Assembly: GCF_002878395.1 (NCBI RefSeq)
Contig: NC_061115.1
Location: 51,716,700-51,780,699, forward strand
DNA length: 64,000 nucleotides
Source of the DNA: Capsicum annuum
Taxonomy: Eukaryota; Streptophyta; Magnoliopsida; Solanales; Solanaceae
Direction of reading: 5' to 3'
In this document: one piece after another, positions 1 to 11,526 of the stretch
How positions within the stretch are numbered: position 1 is the first letter of the stretch
Layout of the letters: each line of letters opens with the position of its first letter
The notes under the pieces: generated by a model
The model's database searches: none
What the model was told of the DNA's origin: nothing
What the model saw: only the letters and a program-made list of their open reading frames with translations
Program-made: the position numbers and the translations under genes

Positions 1-602
1 AGTTCAGTTATAGTTATGTATACATGTATGTATTCTCACGTTCATACTAGTCAGCATTGTTCATACATATAACCCTTTGCATTTAGCCTACCTCACTCGT
101 ATACTTAGTACATTCAGACATACTGACGCATTTGTGCTATGGTGCTTTCTTTTATATTACACCATAGGTTCAGAGGCACGAGCTCCAGATCAGCAGTAGT
201 ATTCCAGTGTTCAGAGTTTGCAGTGAGTCCTTCTCATTCGAGGACGATATCATTATTTCTATATTTACTATTTAATTGCTACATGGAGTTAGTTATAGAT
301 AAGTTCCTTCAACTCCTTATTCAGTTCAGTTAGAGGCGTTCAGACTAGATGTCAAATTAGATATTCTGATCTCATTATTTTCAGTATTTATGACTTAGTT
401 TGGTATTGTTATACCTTTTTCAGTTATTTTGTTATCACACGTTTATTCAGTTCAAAACTTATGGCCTTTTATGTTCATGTTTCCACATTTTATGATATAT
501 TATGCAGTATACAGGTACAGATATCAGTCATGGGTTAGCTTGTGGTCCTTCGAGGTCAGGAGCACTGTGTAGCATTCCGATTTAGAAAATCGGGGTGTTA
601 CA
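1..602 (+). mobile_element. K: 3' end of a chromovirus-type LTR, cut by the window edge
   Basis: The last ~600 bases of a long LTR. They align along their length with the ends of the LTRs at 58083-60678, 25861-28451 and 33657-36266, sharing the 'caccataggttcagagg' block, the 'cagtcatgggttagct' block and a final 'ggtgttaca'. The end is placed at 602 because the others also end in -ttaca. No PBS follows, so this is a 3' LTR or a solo LTR. The next base is already the 3' LTR of element C, so K inserted into C. Confidence 0.75.
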
Positions 603-2070
603 TTATTGGAGACTTCATTGCTCAAACATCTCAATAGTCTAATGCCTACATTCAGTTCGTCATACTATTTTTTTATGGTCCTCAAGACCCTCACAAGACA
701 TTAACATTTCAATAGCACCCTCATACCACACTTTAGTTCAATACACTATTTAAGTTCATTTTCACATTAAGGGACTTCAACTCCTCATTAGTCATTTAGA
801 ACAACACGGTTATCATCACACCTTACATGATTCACCATACTCATATCATAACATTTATCAAACATTCATACTCATTGGGCTATTTCCCTAGGTCAACACA
901 TCATCAATAATTGACTTGATGGTTCACTTAGAAATTTTCACAAACACCTTTTGTGTATGCTTATATCAAGGTCCTTTTCATGGTAGATGTCATCAAGACT
1001 AGGGTTACTCAAGTCCCTCATGTTAGACAACATACAACAAGAATCCACATATACAATCTACCATCAATAAATGTATCAACAAAAGTATAAACAAGAATCA
1101 TCATTATTCATTAATAGGTAGTGAAACTCTTTACATTTGATTCAAAACCACCATGTACACTTTCTAATTCAAGTGTGAAATACACGGGTTTAGAGTTATT
1201 TAGAGAGTGGAATAGATACATAACTTAAACAACTTGAATCACCAACAAACTTGACCTCTTCCTTAACTCTAGATGAATACCCCCAAACCCTAGCCTCCAA
1301 TCTTGCTTCAAGAGCCTCTAGAGCGTTTTGGAATGTTTAAATCTTCTAAATGAAGACTAGGAGGATACAATGACTTATGCAGTTAGAGGGTTTAGAGTTT
1401 TAGTAATTTGAAATGACCAAAAGTTCCTTGGTTAAAAGCTGGAATATGCACACGTGCAGGGGTACCACTTCCCCCTTATGGATCACTTGGCAATCGTGAC
1501 CTAGGGTACAAGTGGTACCCTAACTCGTAACCTAGGATTCTTCTAGGTCAATCACACTGTTGTGGGTATGAAAGGTCACCTTTGTGTCATAATCAAAAGG
1601 TACTACTCACCCCTAATCATTAGCTTGACCCGTGACCACAACAGTCTACTCTAGGTTTGAGACTTTACTCTGTACAATTGATTAGTATATGGCCTGTAAG
1701 CATAGTTACGACCAAGGAAAGGCGTTGTCGTATGATGGACAGTGTCCTAACCTTTCATATTATCTAGGATACAAAAGGGAAGGGCATGGTGGGTAAGAGT
1801 CGTGACCTAGGGTATGACTTAAGCACCCCCAACCATAACCACTCCAGAGACATAAAAAGGTTGTTGTCTTCTTTAAGGGTTCCAGTCTAAGTGTTTCAAT
1901 CCTCTGCCACATGGATAGGTGAGTATAGATATAAGTTAATACCCTAATGTGCACCTAAGAAGTCTTCAAAAAAGTTATAAACAACACACAACAAGGATAC
2001 AACCCAACACAAATAACGATCATTACTAATCAACCAAAGATTTTGCAAGGCCACATTCTTGGGTGCTTCA
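603..2070 (-). repeat. C 3' LTR, truncated
   Basis: Matches 8696-10164 (the 5' LTR of C) base for base with scattered differences; for example the stretch at 1140-1260 matches 9236-9355. The minus-strand start of the LTR is at 2070 (TGAAGCACC), directly after the polypurine tract. The missing ~1.2 kb (the part equal to 7507-8695) was separated by insertion of K at 602. GGGTAC, a 5-nt spacer and GTACCC form a palindrome at 1504-1520. Confidence 0.8.
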
Positions 2071-2599
2071 TTCTTCCCCACTTAGAATTATTCATCCAAG
2101 AATGAAGGGTAAGGTAAGAATAAACACAAATTAGCACATCAACATACATCAAACCAACCCTTACTCAAGTTATTCTTAAGCACACAACAATTTTACAGCA
2201 CAACACATATCATGATCATCATCGATCAACCATTTCATTCCACTTGTCTTGAGATTCCAACTCATTACTTATCCAACGCCTACTCATTCACAATTTAGGG
2301 ACTCCAACCCATCATCCTTCACGGATATAAGGTAATTCAAAGTATTAGAGACTTTACTCCATCATCTATCATGGATATGAATCAATTCAAAGTATTAGGG
2401 ACTCAGTCCCATCACACAAGAATACACAAGTTCAAAGCATTAGGGGCTTGAACCCCTTGTCTAACAAGACACCAATCGTTTCACACTTTGGGAAATTTAA
2501 TCCATTGTCTAACAAGACATCAAACAATCTTAATAATTGGAGACTCTACTCCATTGTCTATCAAAGACATAATAGAAAGCAAGGAGATTGACCTATACC
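2071..2599 (-). other. C: 3' untranslated region with polypurine tract
   Basis: Non-coding. The minus strand reads AAGTGGGGAAGAA at 2083-2071, a polypurine tract touching the LTR start. At about 2280-2570 there are four imperfect repeats of ~60-70 nt, each holding a small self-complementary core, such as 'gggactcagtccc' at 2398-2410. Similar cores occur in the C LTR at 8200-8660. Confidence 0.65.
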
Positions 2600-4014
2600 T
2601 CTATCATGAGCTTTCAGAATGGGGAATAAGTGCGGGTACTTGGACTTCATATCCTCTTCTGCCTCCCAAGTAGCTTCTTTGGACTTTTGGTTCCTACCTA
2701 GAACCTTCACCGAAGCCAATTCTTTTGTTCACAACCGGCGAACTTGCCAATCTAGGATCTTTACCGGGACTTTCTCATAGTACAAAGAGTCCAAAATGCC
2801 AACATCTTTCGAGAGAACAACTAGGGAAGGATCACCAACACATTTCCCCAACATAGACACATAGAAAACCGGGTGAATGGAGTCCATACTAGAAGGAAAC
2901 TCCAACTCAAAGGAAACATTGCCAATCTTTTTCATAATCGAGTAGGGACCGACGTATTGGGGACTAAGTTTCCCCTTTTTGCCAAACCGCATTACTCCTT
3001 TCATGGGAGGCACTTTCAAGAATACCCAATCGCCGACAAAAAACTGTAAGTCCCTATGCCTTATATCCGCATAGGACTTTTGGCAATTTTGAGCAGTTTT
3101 CAATCTATCACGAATTACCTTCACCTTCTCTAAGGCTTGGTGAACTAAATGGGGCCCAAGCAACTTACCCTCGCAAACTTCGTACCACTCAATAGTAGAT
3201 CGACACCTTCTACCATACAATACTTTGAAAGGCGCCATGCCAATACTAGAGTGGTAACTATTATAATAGACGAACTTAATCAATGACAAATGGTCATACC
3301 AACTACCACCATAATTAATTACATAAGCCCACAATATATCCTCCAAAGTTTGGATAGTTCTCTCCACTTGACCATCTGTTTGCGAGTGAAATACGGTACT
3401 GAGACACACCTTAGTTCCCAAACCTTCTTGGAATAACTTCCAAAAGTAGGATTAAAATGGAGGATCACGATCTGAGATAATAGATACCAAAGCACCGTGC
3501 AACTTAACGAACTCCGTAAGAAATAACTTAGAATAATATTTCATCTAGTAATTTGTTCTCACGGGCAAGAAATGAATGGATTTGGTAATTCTACCAATAA
3601 TGACCGAAATAGAATTATATTGATTCTAAGATCTAGGAAGGCCGATAACAAAGTCCATATTAATCGACTCCCACTTCTACTCGTGCAACACAACCTCTTG
3701 GTATAGGCCATCGGGCCTCACGTGCTCAACCTTTACTTGTTGGCACACCATACACTTAGCCACATGGCTAGCAACATCATGCTTCATATTATTCCACCAA
3801 TAAAACTCTCTAAGGCCATGATACATTTGATGGAACCGGGATAAGTAGCATAAATGGCTCCACGAGCCTTGGCTATGACTTTTTCCCTCAGTCCATCGAT
3901 GTTAGAAATGTATAGCCTACCTTGGTAACTCAATATACCATCACCACCAATCACAAAGCCCGTGACCTTGTGTTGACCCACATTACTCTTGATCTTCATC
4001 AATTTGGGGTCCAA
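2600..4014 (-). pseudogene. C integrase and chromodomain remnant
   Basis: The longest open stretch in the window (3421-2729, 230 codons) encodes the second half of a Ty3 integrase. It starts just before the motif FHSQTDGQVERTIQTLEDIL, which carries the catalytic Glu of the DDE triad, and runs through YGRRCRSTIEWYEVCEG and the GPH/GPY-type segment LSPQYVGPYSIMKKIG. A -1/+1 change at about 2729 moves the frame; the chromodomain then continues on the minus strand at ~2735-2620 (NKELASVKVLGRNQ, then EATWEAEEDMKSKYPHLF). A weaker N-terminal piece at 4014-3784 corresponds to the RNase H/integrase linker. In chromoviruses the integrase joins cDNA to host DNA and the chromodomain is thought to guide it to heterochromatin. 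Not functional here: stops and frameshifts. Confidence 0.85.
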
Positions 4015-4303
4015 GACTTACTTTTTCTTTATCTCAATAACAAGAGATGATTGACATACCGGATGCATAAACACACCACCATCCCCAGAGTTCGCAAGCC
4101 AAACTCCAAGATGCTCCAAATAGTGAATATCACTCACTATTTCCTGCTTATCCTCATCAACATGGGCCAAACTCCCTTAGACAATCTACTAAGAGCATTG
4201 GCAACTACATTCACCTACTGGGATAGTAATGAAGACTCATCATAGTCTTTCAATAGCACAAGCCACCTTCTTTGCTGGAGATTCAACTTCTTTTGGGTAA
4301 ATA

Positions 4304-4640
4304 CTAATTGAAAGATCTTATAATCATATATCGACATGAACACCATAAAGATAATACTGGTAAATTATTAAAGCAAAGAAACCCTAAGTCATGGATGGGG
4401 TAGTTCTTTTCATGAACTTTCAATTGCCTGGAGTCATAGGACACCACCCTACCATGTTGCATCAGTACGCAACCAAGATTGAGACAAGAAACATCACAAT
4501 ACGCCATAAAACCATCACTACCCTCGGGCAAGGTCAAAACTAGAGATGAATTTAATTTATCTTTCAATATTTCAAAACTACCATCACATGCATCAGAACA
4601 CAAAATTTGACCTTCTTTTGGGTCAAACTGGTCAATGGGA
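4304..4640 (-). pseudogene. C RNase H remnant
   Basis: The open stretch 4603-4304 reads LVLTLPEGSDGFMAYCDVS, then LGCVLMQHGRVVSYDSRQLK and HEKNYPIHDLG. These are the start of the Ty3 RNase H domain (the YCDAS motif, here CDVS, keeps the catalytic Asp) and the Q-[HK]-G-[RK]-V-[IV]-[AS]-Y segment. The rest of RNase H is lost in frameshifts between 4304 and 4014. It lies between the RT fragment and integrase in the expected order. Confidence 0.75.
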
Positions 4641-4712
4641 TAGGTATAGTGAAAAAACTCTCCACAAATTGTCTATAATAACCAGCTAGACCCAAGAAGT
4701 TCCAAAAATTAG

Positions 4713-5525
4713 CTAGAGTCGTAGGTCTAGGCTACTTCTTAACTGCCACAACCTTTTAGGGATCCATAATGACCCCTTTACTAGAGTGACATGACCAAGA
4801 AAAGCTACGACTTTCAACCAAAACTCACACTTAGAGAACTTGGCATACAAACAATGATCCTTCAAATTTTGTAAAACGTCATAGATGTGATCTACATAAT
4901 CTGACTCACTCATAGAATAAACTAAGATATCATCAATGAAGACAATGGCAAACATGTCCAAGAATGGATGGAAGACCCTATTTATCAAATCCATGAATGC
5001 CGTTAAGGCATTGGTCAACTCAACGGACATGTCAAGAAACTTATAGTAACCATACCAGGTTTTAAAGACAGTCTTAGGGATATTCGCATCCCTAATTTTA
5101 AGTTAATGATAACCCGATCTAAGATCAATCTTAGAGAAACACTTTGCACCCTAAAGTTTCTCAAACAAATCATCGATCCTAGGAAGAGGATATTTGTTCT
5201 TTACGGTCACTTTGTTCAACTGATGATAATCAATGCACATATGAAGGGACCCATCCTTCTTGCGCACGAATAACATGAGGGTACCCCAAAGATACATACT
5301 TGGATGGATAAAACCTTTATCTAAGAGGTCCCTCAATTTCTCCTTAAGTTTTTTAAACTCTGCTGAAGCCATTCTATAATGAGGAATAGAGATCGGACGA
5401 GTATCCAAAATAAGGTCAATCCTAAAATTAATTTCCCAATTGGGAGGAACACCGAGGAGATCATCGGGAAACAACTCGGGAAACTTATTTACCACGGGAA
5501 CAAACTCTAGAGAAGGCTCTTCCAA
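4713..5525 (-). pseudogene. C reverse transcriptase remnant
   Basis: Two open pieces make up most of the palm and fingers. At 5525-5151 come [40 protein letters not shown] and [20 protein letters not shown]. At 5030-4713 come [20 protein letters not shown] and the catalytic FIDD box ([11 protein letters not shown], coding bases at 4940-4929), followed by [10 protein letters not shown]. The 120-base gap between them holds frameshifts. The catalytic Asp pair is still present, although the gene cannot be expressed as one protein. Confidence 0.85.
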
Positions 5526-5559
5526 GTTAGAATCTTTAACTTAGACCAGATGATACAAA

Positions 5560-5975
5560 CACCCCTTTGAAATCAACTTCCGGGCCTTGAGATAAGAAAT
5601 AAACCTCACTTAGGGACTAAGGAATCATCTTCCCATACCATGACCATCTCATTAGGGAAATTAAACATGACTCTATAAGTCTTACAATCTAAGGAAACAT
5701 AGAAAGAGTGAAACCAATCCATTACTAATATCAAAATCAACCATGTCTAACTCTATCAAGTATATAAGAGTATCTCTACCATAAACAGATCTCACATATC
5801 CCCTATAGACCCTTCTAACAATCATGGGGTCTCCAATCAGGGTAGAAATAAAAAAAGGAATCGACAAACCCTCAGGACTATAGTCAAGGTGCACAGCCAT
5901 ATACGGGGTCACATAAGAAATAGTAGACCCTAGATAAAGCAAATAATACATTTCATGGGAGAAAAGTCTCAACAT
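5560..5975 (-). pseudogene. C aspartic protease remnant, active-site Asp lost
   Basis: The stretch 5975-5682 shows LLYLGSTISYVTPYMAVHLD, then VRRVYRGYVRSVYGRDTL and IELDMVDFDISNG. In chromovirus proteases the first motif normally reads D-x-G-[SA]-T; here the Asp position is Tyr (LYLGST), which would abolish catalysis even without the downstream stops. It sits between gag (upstream on the minus strand) and RT. Confidence 0.7.
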
Positions 5976-6049
5976 CCCATAAAAATATCAAGAGATGCCT
6001 CAGAATACTAGCGAGTAGCAAGTTAATACAAGAGGTTCTGGCGAACATC

Positions 6050-7300
6050 ACTGCCAGAAGTAGAAGCAAAAGAAAATATAGCATTCTTTGGTATGAAGTG
6101 GATGGAGTAGCAGCAGAGGCCCTGCTGGCTCGAGAAGCTGCTAGAATGAGGCACTCATAATGCATGTGTGCAAGCTAACCATAATAAAAACATCTAACTC
6201 TCCCTTTATCATACTCACCATGATGAATCTGACCACAGAATCAGTAAGAAGGGCAGGGTAGAGCTGAATGGGCACTACTAGGCTAAAATTATGCATCTTG
6301 TGCTTGACAACCACCACTAAACTAAGATCGATGACCGTTCGATAACTTTGAGTAAGAAGAGCGAACACCAGCCGAGGAGAATGAAACCAAACTCCCCCAC
6401 TTATTTTATGTCCACTTACAACTACTTGCACCACTACTATTGGAAGGCCTAAACTTCTTTTCTTATTTCTCACTAAGCTTAACTTGCTTCTTTTTCTCAA
6501 TCTCTACTTATTGCATATACACAAATAATCTAGAACTATCCATGTTCTCAATCAACAAAGCCGCCTTACTTTCAAGAACTAACTCACGGGATAATCCCGA
6601 GAGTAACGTGTGCATTTTAGCCCTCATGCTAGAAATCATCTCGGGAGAATACCTTGTCAATTGATGGAATTTCAAGGCTTACTCTTGAACGGACATCCTC
6701 CCTTGTTTCAAGTTCTCAAATTCTTCTGCCCTAGCTTCCCTCAACTCTTGAGGAAAGAAGCGATCAAGGAAAGCCTCAAAGAAATCCACCTAAGAAGCCG
6801 GACTAGCGTCAATACCCCTAGACAATTGCCACCCTTCATACCACTGGTACGTTACATCTTTAAATTGGTAGGAAGCACACCCAACACCCCTAATTTCTGA
6901 AGAATGCATGATTCATAAGATGTTCTCCATTTCATAATCTAAGCCTTGAGGATCTTCCCTAACTTTTATAATAGATAACATAGGAGGGATCAACCTTATA
7001 AATTGGTCAACTCTCATAGCCTTAGAAGAAATGGTAGCCAAGGCAACACACTTTGCTTGAGAGCTACCAATTAAGTCAAGAGGTTGATGGAGCAATGAAA
7101 CTCTAAATTAGTAGTATGCCTTTCAGGAGACCCAGGAGGAATGGAACTCTTATGAGCAGGGTTAGTGTATGGAAACCCATGAGAATGGATAGATGCTGCA
7201 GCCCTAGCCAGGGTATAAAGTCCATAATTTAGACGTTCTTCATCCATAGGACCATCAGTAGTGTCTGCCTGAGTCTCAGATATTCTTTGAGGCATGATCT
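6050..7300 (-). pseudogene. C gag remnant (capsid region)
   Basis: Downstream of the PBS on the minus strand, open stretches in several frames give a chromovirus Gag. MRVDQFIRLIPPMLSIIKVR followed by EDPQGLDYEMENIL (7010-6913) is the start of the retrotransposon gag domain. The frame then shifts to YQFKDVTYQWYEGWQLSRG, FLDRFFPQELREARAEEFEN and YSPEMISSMRAKMHTLLSGL (about 6870-6590). The start is uncertain: an ATG at 7295 opens a 74-codon stretch. I could not find a clear zinc knuckle in the remainder to 6050. Confidence 0.7.
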
Positions 7301-7490
7301 GAAAAATAGCAAATAGAATCAGAGAAAATCCTAGACCTTAGACTTAGTAGCTTAAGATTGAAACACAAGAAAGGGAAACATTTCCTAAAATATCTCATAG
7401 CCTTTCTTTTATAAGTGTGGCGCACTTCACACCCATAAAAAAAACTCTACATGACACGGTATTATTAACATCTAACTGAACATGAGCCTA

Positions 7491-7503
7491 GACTCTGATA
7501 CCA
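7491..7503 (-). other. C primer-binding site (initiator tRNA-Met)
   Basis: The minus strand reads TGGTATCAGAGTC, complementary to the 3' end of plant initiator tRNA-Met except at the last base or two. It lies three bases inside the LTR end at 7507, which fixes the LTR boundary and the strand of C. Confidence 0.85.
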
Positions 7504-7506
7504 ACT

Positions 7507-10164
7507 TGAAGAGACCCAAACTTTGAGCCATGTCGTATGGGCACCTCAACTACATATGTACCAGAGGTTTCCCCATAACCCGACTTAAACCCCTCATCAT
7601 ATCATGGGAGTTAAAGGGACTCCAATTCATAAGTTAAGATCACAAAATAATATCATAAGTCAACATTAGATATATTATAATAACTACGCCCAAGTCCAAA
7701 GTTATTCACAACACCTCTATACAAGCCAAAGTTAATAATCGTATAATTAAGGACAAGCCCCCGACAATAGCCAAACCAAGTCCTAAAGAGACTAAGTCTA
7801 ATGATAAGGACCAAATGATAATCCTCTGCTAAAGTAAGAAAGCTCACCAATTAAAGTCAATGCACCGACCACTTCAATCTACTAATCATTGCACAAGTAA
7901 AAAAGAATATGCTTCGGGCCCTACGTCATATGGGGACTTAGCATCCGAAGATAGTTAGTGGTTGGAAACTAGTATATAACTAAGGATAAGTGATAAAATA
8001 TATCACCTATAAAAAACAAGGCAATATATCACATTTTATCATATTCAAACACTTATCCATACATATAGATATATCACATGCCAATCAAGATATTAAAGCT
8101 CGTTACCATTCTCAAGCATTTATACATTAGATGCATAGTGGAGGACTACCACCTTTCCACGCTCACAAATTCATCATTATTAATACACCAAGGATGTTAG
8201 CTATATTCATATTATTACTAGACCAGGGAATTTACCCGTGTACACACACTCATCATTCAAATAAGGAACTTCACCTACACATATTTGTCATTCAACCAGG
8301 GGATTTCACCCGTACATATTCATCATTCAAATAAGGGACTTTAGCCATACATATTCATCAGGCCAAGGGACTCTAACCTCGTGCCATATTTGTACTTTAC
8401 CGCAAGTCTCTTCATAAGGAAAGGTGCTTTGACCTCTAGAGCTCTTCTTACACAACTGATTTTACCTCGTATACTCATTGGATGAGGGACTTTAACTCTA
8501 AGCCATATCATGGGGAAAGTGACTATGACATTAAAAAATCACATAAGGAAAGGTAATTTGACCTCAAGTAATCAAAACCATCATTAGTGGACAATTGGGA
8601 CTTTACCCTCTTGTCCATTCATCAATACACATTTAATACAACATTTAGAGACTTTATCCATTTAGCAAATTTAACACTATACAACACCGCATAGTTATTA
8701 TGGGAGCCTTCATTGCTCTATCATCTCAATAAGACATTGCGTACGTTCAATTCATCATACTATTCCTTTTTATGATCCTCAAGACCCTTACGAGAAATTC
8801 ACATTTTAGTAGATCCTCATACCACACTTTAGTTCTATACACAATTCAAGTTCATCTTCACATTAAGGGACTTTAATTCCTCATTAGTCATTTATCACAA
8901 CAAGGTTATCATCACACCTTACATGATTCACCATACTCATGTCATAACATTATTCAAACATTCATACTTATTGGGACATTGCCCTTGTTCAACACATCAT
9001 CAATAATTGACTATACAATTCAAATAGACATTTTCACAAACACCTTTTGTGCATACTTATATCAAGGTCCTTTACATGGTAGATGTAATCAAGACTGGTG
9101 TTACTCAATTCCCTAATGTTATACAATTTATAAAAAGCATACATATATACAATCTACTATCAATAACATGTATCAACACAAGTATAAACAAGAATCATCA
9201 TTATTCATTAATAGGTAGTGAAACTCTTTTCATATAATTCAAAACCACCATGTACACTTACTAATTCAAGTTTGAAATACATGGATTTAGAGTTATTTAT
9301 AGAGGTGAAGAGATACATGCCTTAAACAACTTGAATCACCAACAAACTTGACCTTTTCCTTGACACTAGATGAACACCCCTAAACCCTAGCCCCCAATTT
9401 TGCTTCAAGAGTTTTTAGAGTGTTTTGGAATATTTAAGTCTACTAAAAGAATTAGGAGGCTACAATGACTTATATAGTGAGAGTGTTTAGGGTTTTAGGC
9501 ATGGAAAATGACCAAAAGGCCTTTGGTTAAAAGCTGGAAAATCCATACGTCTAGGGGTACGACTTCCCCTAATGGATCACTTGGCAATCATTACCTAGGG
9601 TACGATTGGTACCCTAACTCATACCCTAGACTCCTTCTAGGTCAACCATGCTATTTTAGGTACTAAAGGTCACCTTTTAGTCGTAACCAAAGGGTACAAC
9701 TGATCACTAAATCGTGAGCTTGACCCATGAACAAAATAGTCCACTCTAGGTTTGAGACTTTACTCTATACAGTTGATTAGTATAAGACCCGTAAGCATAG
9801 TTATGACCAAGGAATGGCCTTGTCGTATGTTGGAAAGTGTCCTAACCCTTCATACTATCTAGAATACGAAAGGGGAGGGCATGGTGGGTATGAGTCATGA
9901 CCTACGGTATGAATCTAGCACCCCTAACTATATCCACTCTAGAGAAACAAAAAGGTTATTGTCATCTTTAAGGGTTCAAGTCTAAGTATTTCAATCCTCT
10001 CCCACATGGATAGGTTAGTATAGATATAAGTTAACACCATAGTATGCACCTAATAAGTCTTTAAACAAGTTAGAAACAACACACAACAAGGATACAACAC
10101 AACATAATTCACATTCATTACTAATCAACCAAAGATTTTGCATGGCCGCATTATTTGGTGTTTA
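7507..10164 (-). repeat. C 5' LTR, complete
   Basis: On the plus strand it begins TGAAGAGACCC at 7507, next to the PBS, and ends at 10164, where the partner LTR has TGCTTCA. The intact termini are TGAAG and CTTCA, an inverted pair. Length is 2658 bp. Reading in the sense direction, a cluster of palindromic words (GGGTAC/GTACCC type) at 9720-9545 is followed by TATATAA at 9476-9470, a good candidate promoter. At 8120-8680 there is a run of loosely repeated 'gggactttaacc'-like words. Confidence 0.8.
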
Positions 10165-10829
10165 AAAGGCAAGGTGGGAACTAAGGTTGGAACGATCATG
10201 ATTAAGAAAGGAAATAGAGTGATAGAGATAGAGATTATGATTTGTGCGATAAAAATGTAGTATGATAGATATGTGCCCCCTATGATCGAGTGAATAGCAA
10301 GAGTCAAACCACGTTAATTCTAAAAAGTTCATAACCGATGATATGCTTGCTAGAATTTTGATAAGAGTGGAAGAGACAAATAAGATGGTCCAAGAATTAA
10401 AAGGAGACTTTTCTAAAATTAACCAAATAGTTGTATCATACTCTGCTTCATCAAGAAATTAGAGTCTCAAATTGGCTAAATCTCAACCGCACTTAATATT
10501 AGGCCTAAGGGTGGCCAGCCAAGTGATACAGTGGCAAATCTATTTTTTTTTATATCCTATAAATTGTCACTCGAAGTAGTAAAGTACTTGGTAAACAATA
10601 GGTTGGGTTCAAATAAAAGTCTCTTGATGATAAAATAAACACAAAGAAGAAGCATGTGGGTGAGTCAAATGATGATGCGCCAAAGTGTCAAGAAGGGGAT
10701 GATAAAGAACCAATGATGATTAAAAAGATTTTTTATGAGGAGGGAACTATAAAGGTAGTTTGGGGTGATAAACAGTAATGTGACCCCTTATGTTTAATGA
10801 AAATCCCCCCTTCATTCCCTTAAAGACTC
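10165..10829 (+). pseudogene. B gag C-terminal part (Athila type)
   Basis: Translates, with frame changes, to DRDRDYDLCDKN, then LARILIRVEETNKMVQELKG and DFSKINQIVVSYSASS (about 10345-10455). This matches the C-terminal half of Gag in Solanaceae Athila-type elements, a charged Arg/Asp-rich tract followed by a helical segment. Stops at ~10461 and later. Element C entered upstream of this point, so the N-terminal capsid part is not visible. Confidence 0.65.
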
Positions 10830-11526
10830 AAGAAAAAGAAGGAGAATATTAAATTCAAAAAGATCCTCGCCAACCTTTGCAATCTTTCAATTAATATCCC
10901 ATTGTTAGAAGCCATTGAAAAAATTCTAGGGTATGCTAAGCTAATGAATACATTGATGTACAAGAAACGTTTTGTGCATGGTGAGACCATTGAAGTGGCC
11001 CATGGTTGTAGCGCTATCATGACTAGTGTTATGGTGGAAAAAGAAGAAGATTCGAGGCCTTCACAATCCCTTGTACCATTAGGACACACAAATTTGAGAA
11101 ATACTTGTATCACCTTAGTGAAAGAGTCAATATAATGGCATATACAATCTATCAAATACTTGGTTTGTGCACTCCTACTCTAACAACAGTGAGTTTTTTT
11201 ATGGCGAAACGCTCTATTAAGAAACCGGTTGGAGTTTTGTATGATGTCTTGGTATGGGTTGATCATTTTATTTTGTTGATGGACTTTGTAATACTTGATT
11301 ATAAAATAGACTAACAAATATCCATTATTCTTGAAGGACCCTTTTGGCAACCCAGAGAGCAATTATTGTTATGGAGCAAGGAGAGATAAAATTTTGGGTA
11401 CAAAATAATGAGGTTTCCTTTCGAGCGTGTAAAACTGAAAAACAACCAATGGAACTTCAATTGGTATATGTCATTGAGGTAGTGTATATGGAGGTTTATG
11501 AAGGGTCCAACAAGGATCCAACTTGA
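10830..11526 (+). pseudogene. B retropepsin-like protease remnant
   Basis: Open pieces at 10902-11135, 11105-11314 and 11344-11526 in different frames cover an Athila-type protease domain: LEAIEKILGYAKLMNTLMYK, HGCSAIMTSVMVEKEEDS, then GVLYDVLVWVDHFILLMDFV and VMEQGEIKFWVQNNEVSFRA. The segment that should hold the active-site L-C-D-[LM]-G box (about 11090-11160) is disrupted by frameshifts. The domain would cleave Gag and Gag-Pol. The last stretch ends with YMEVYEGSNKDPT and a stop at 11524-11526. Confidence 0.7.

Larger units (their letters stand above)
603..10164 (-). mobile_element. C: Tekay/Del-type Ty3 chromovirus, decayed, minus strand
   Basis: On the minus strand the order is 5' LTR (10164-7507), PBS, gag, PR, RT, RNase H, integrase, chromodomain, a polypurine tract and a 3' LTR cut short by K at 603. 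The order PR-RT-RH-IN and the C-terminal chromodomain identify a Ty3 chromovirus; the PBS (initiator tRNA-Met) and 2.6 kb LTRs fit the Tekay/Del group. Every domain is broken by stops or frameshifts. The LTRs differ by about ten bases in the first ~120 compared (1140 against 9236), so the copy is not recent. Its right flank is the gag of element B. Confidence 0.85.

Noticed and set aside
2729..3421. 230-codon open frame as a possible host gene
   Set aside because: Clear Ty3 integrase with the DGQVERTIQTLED motif, flanked by RT and LTR of the same element.
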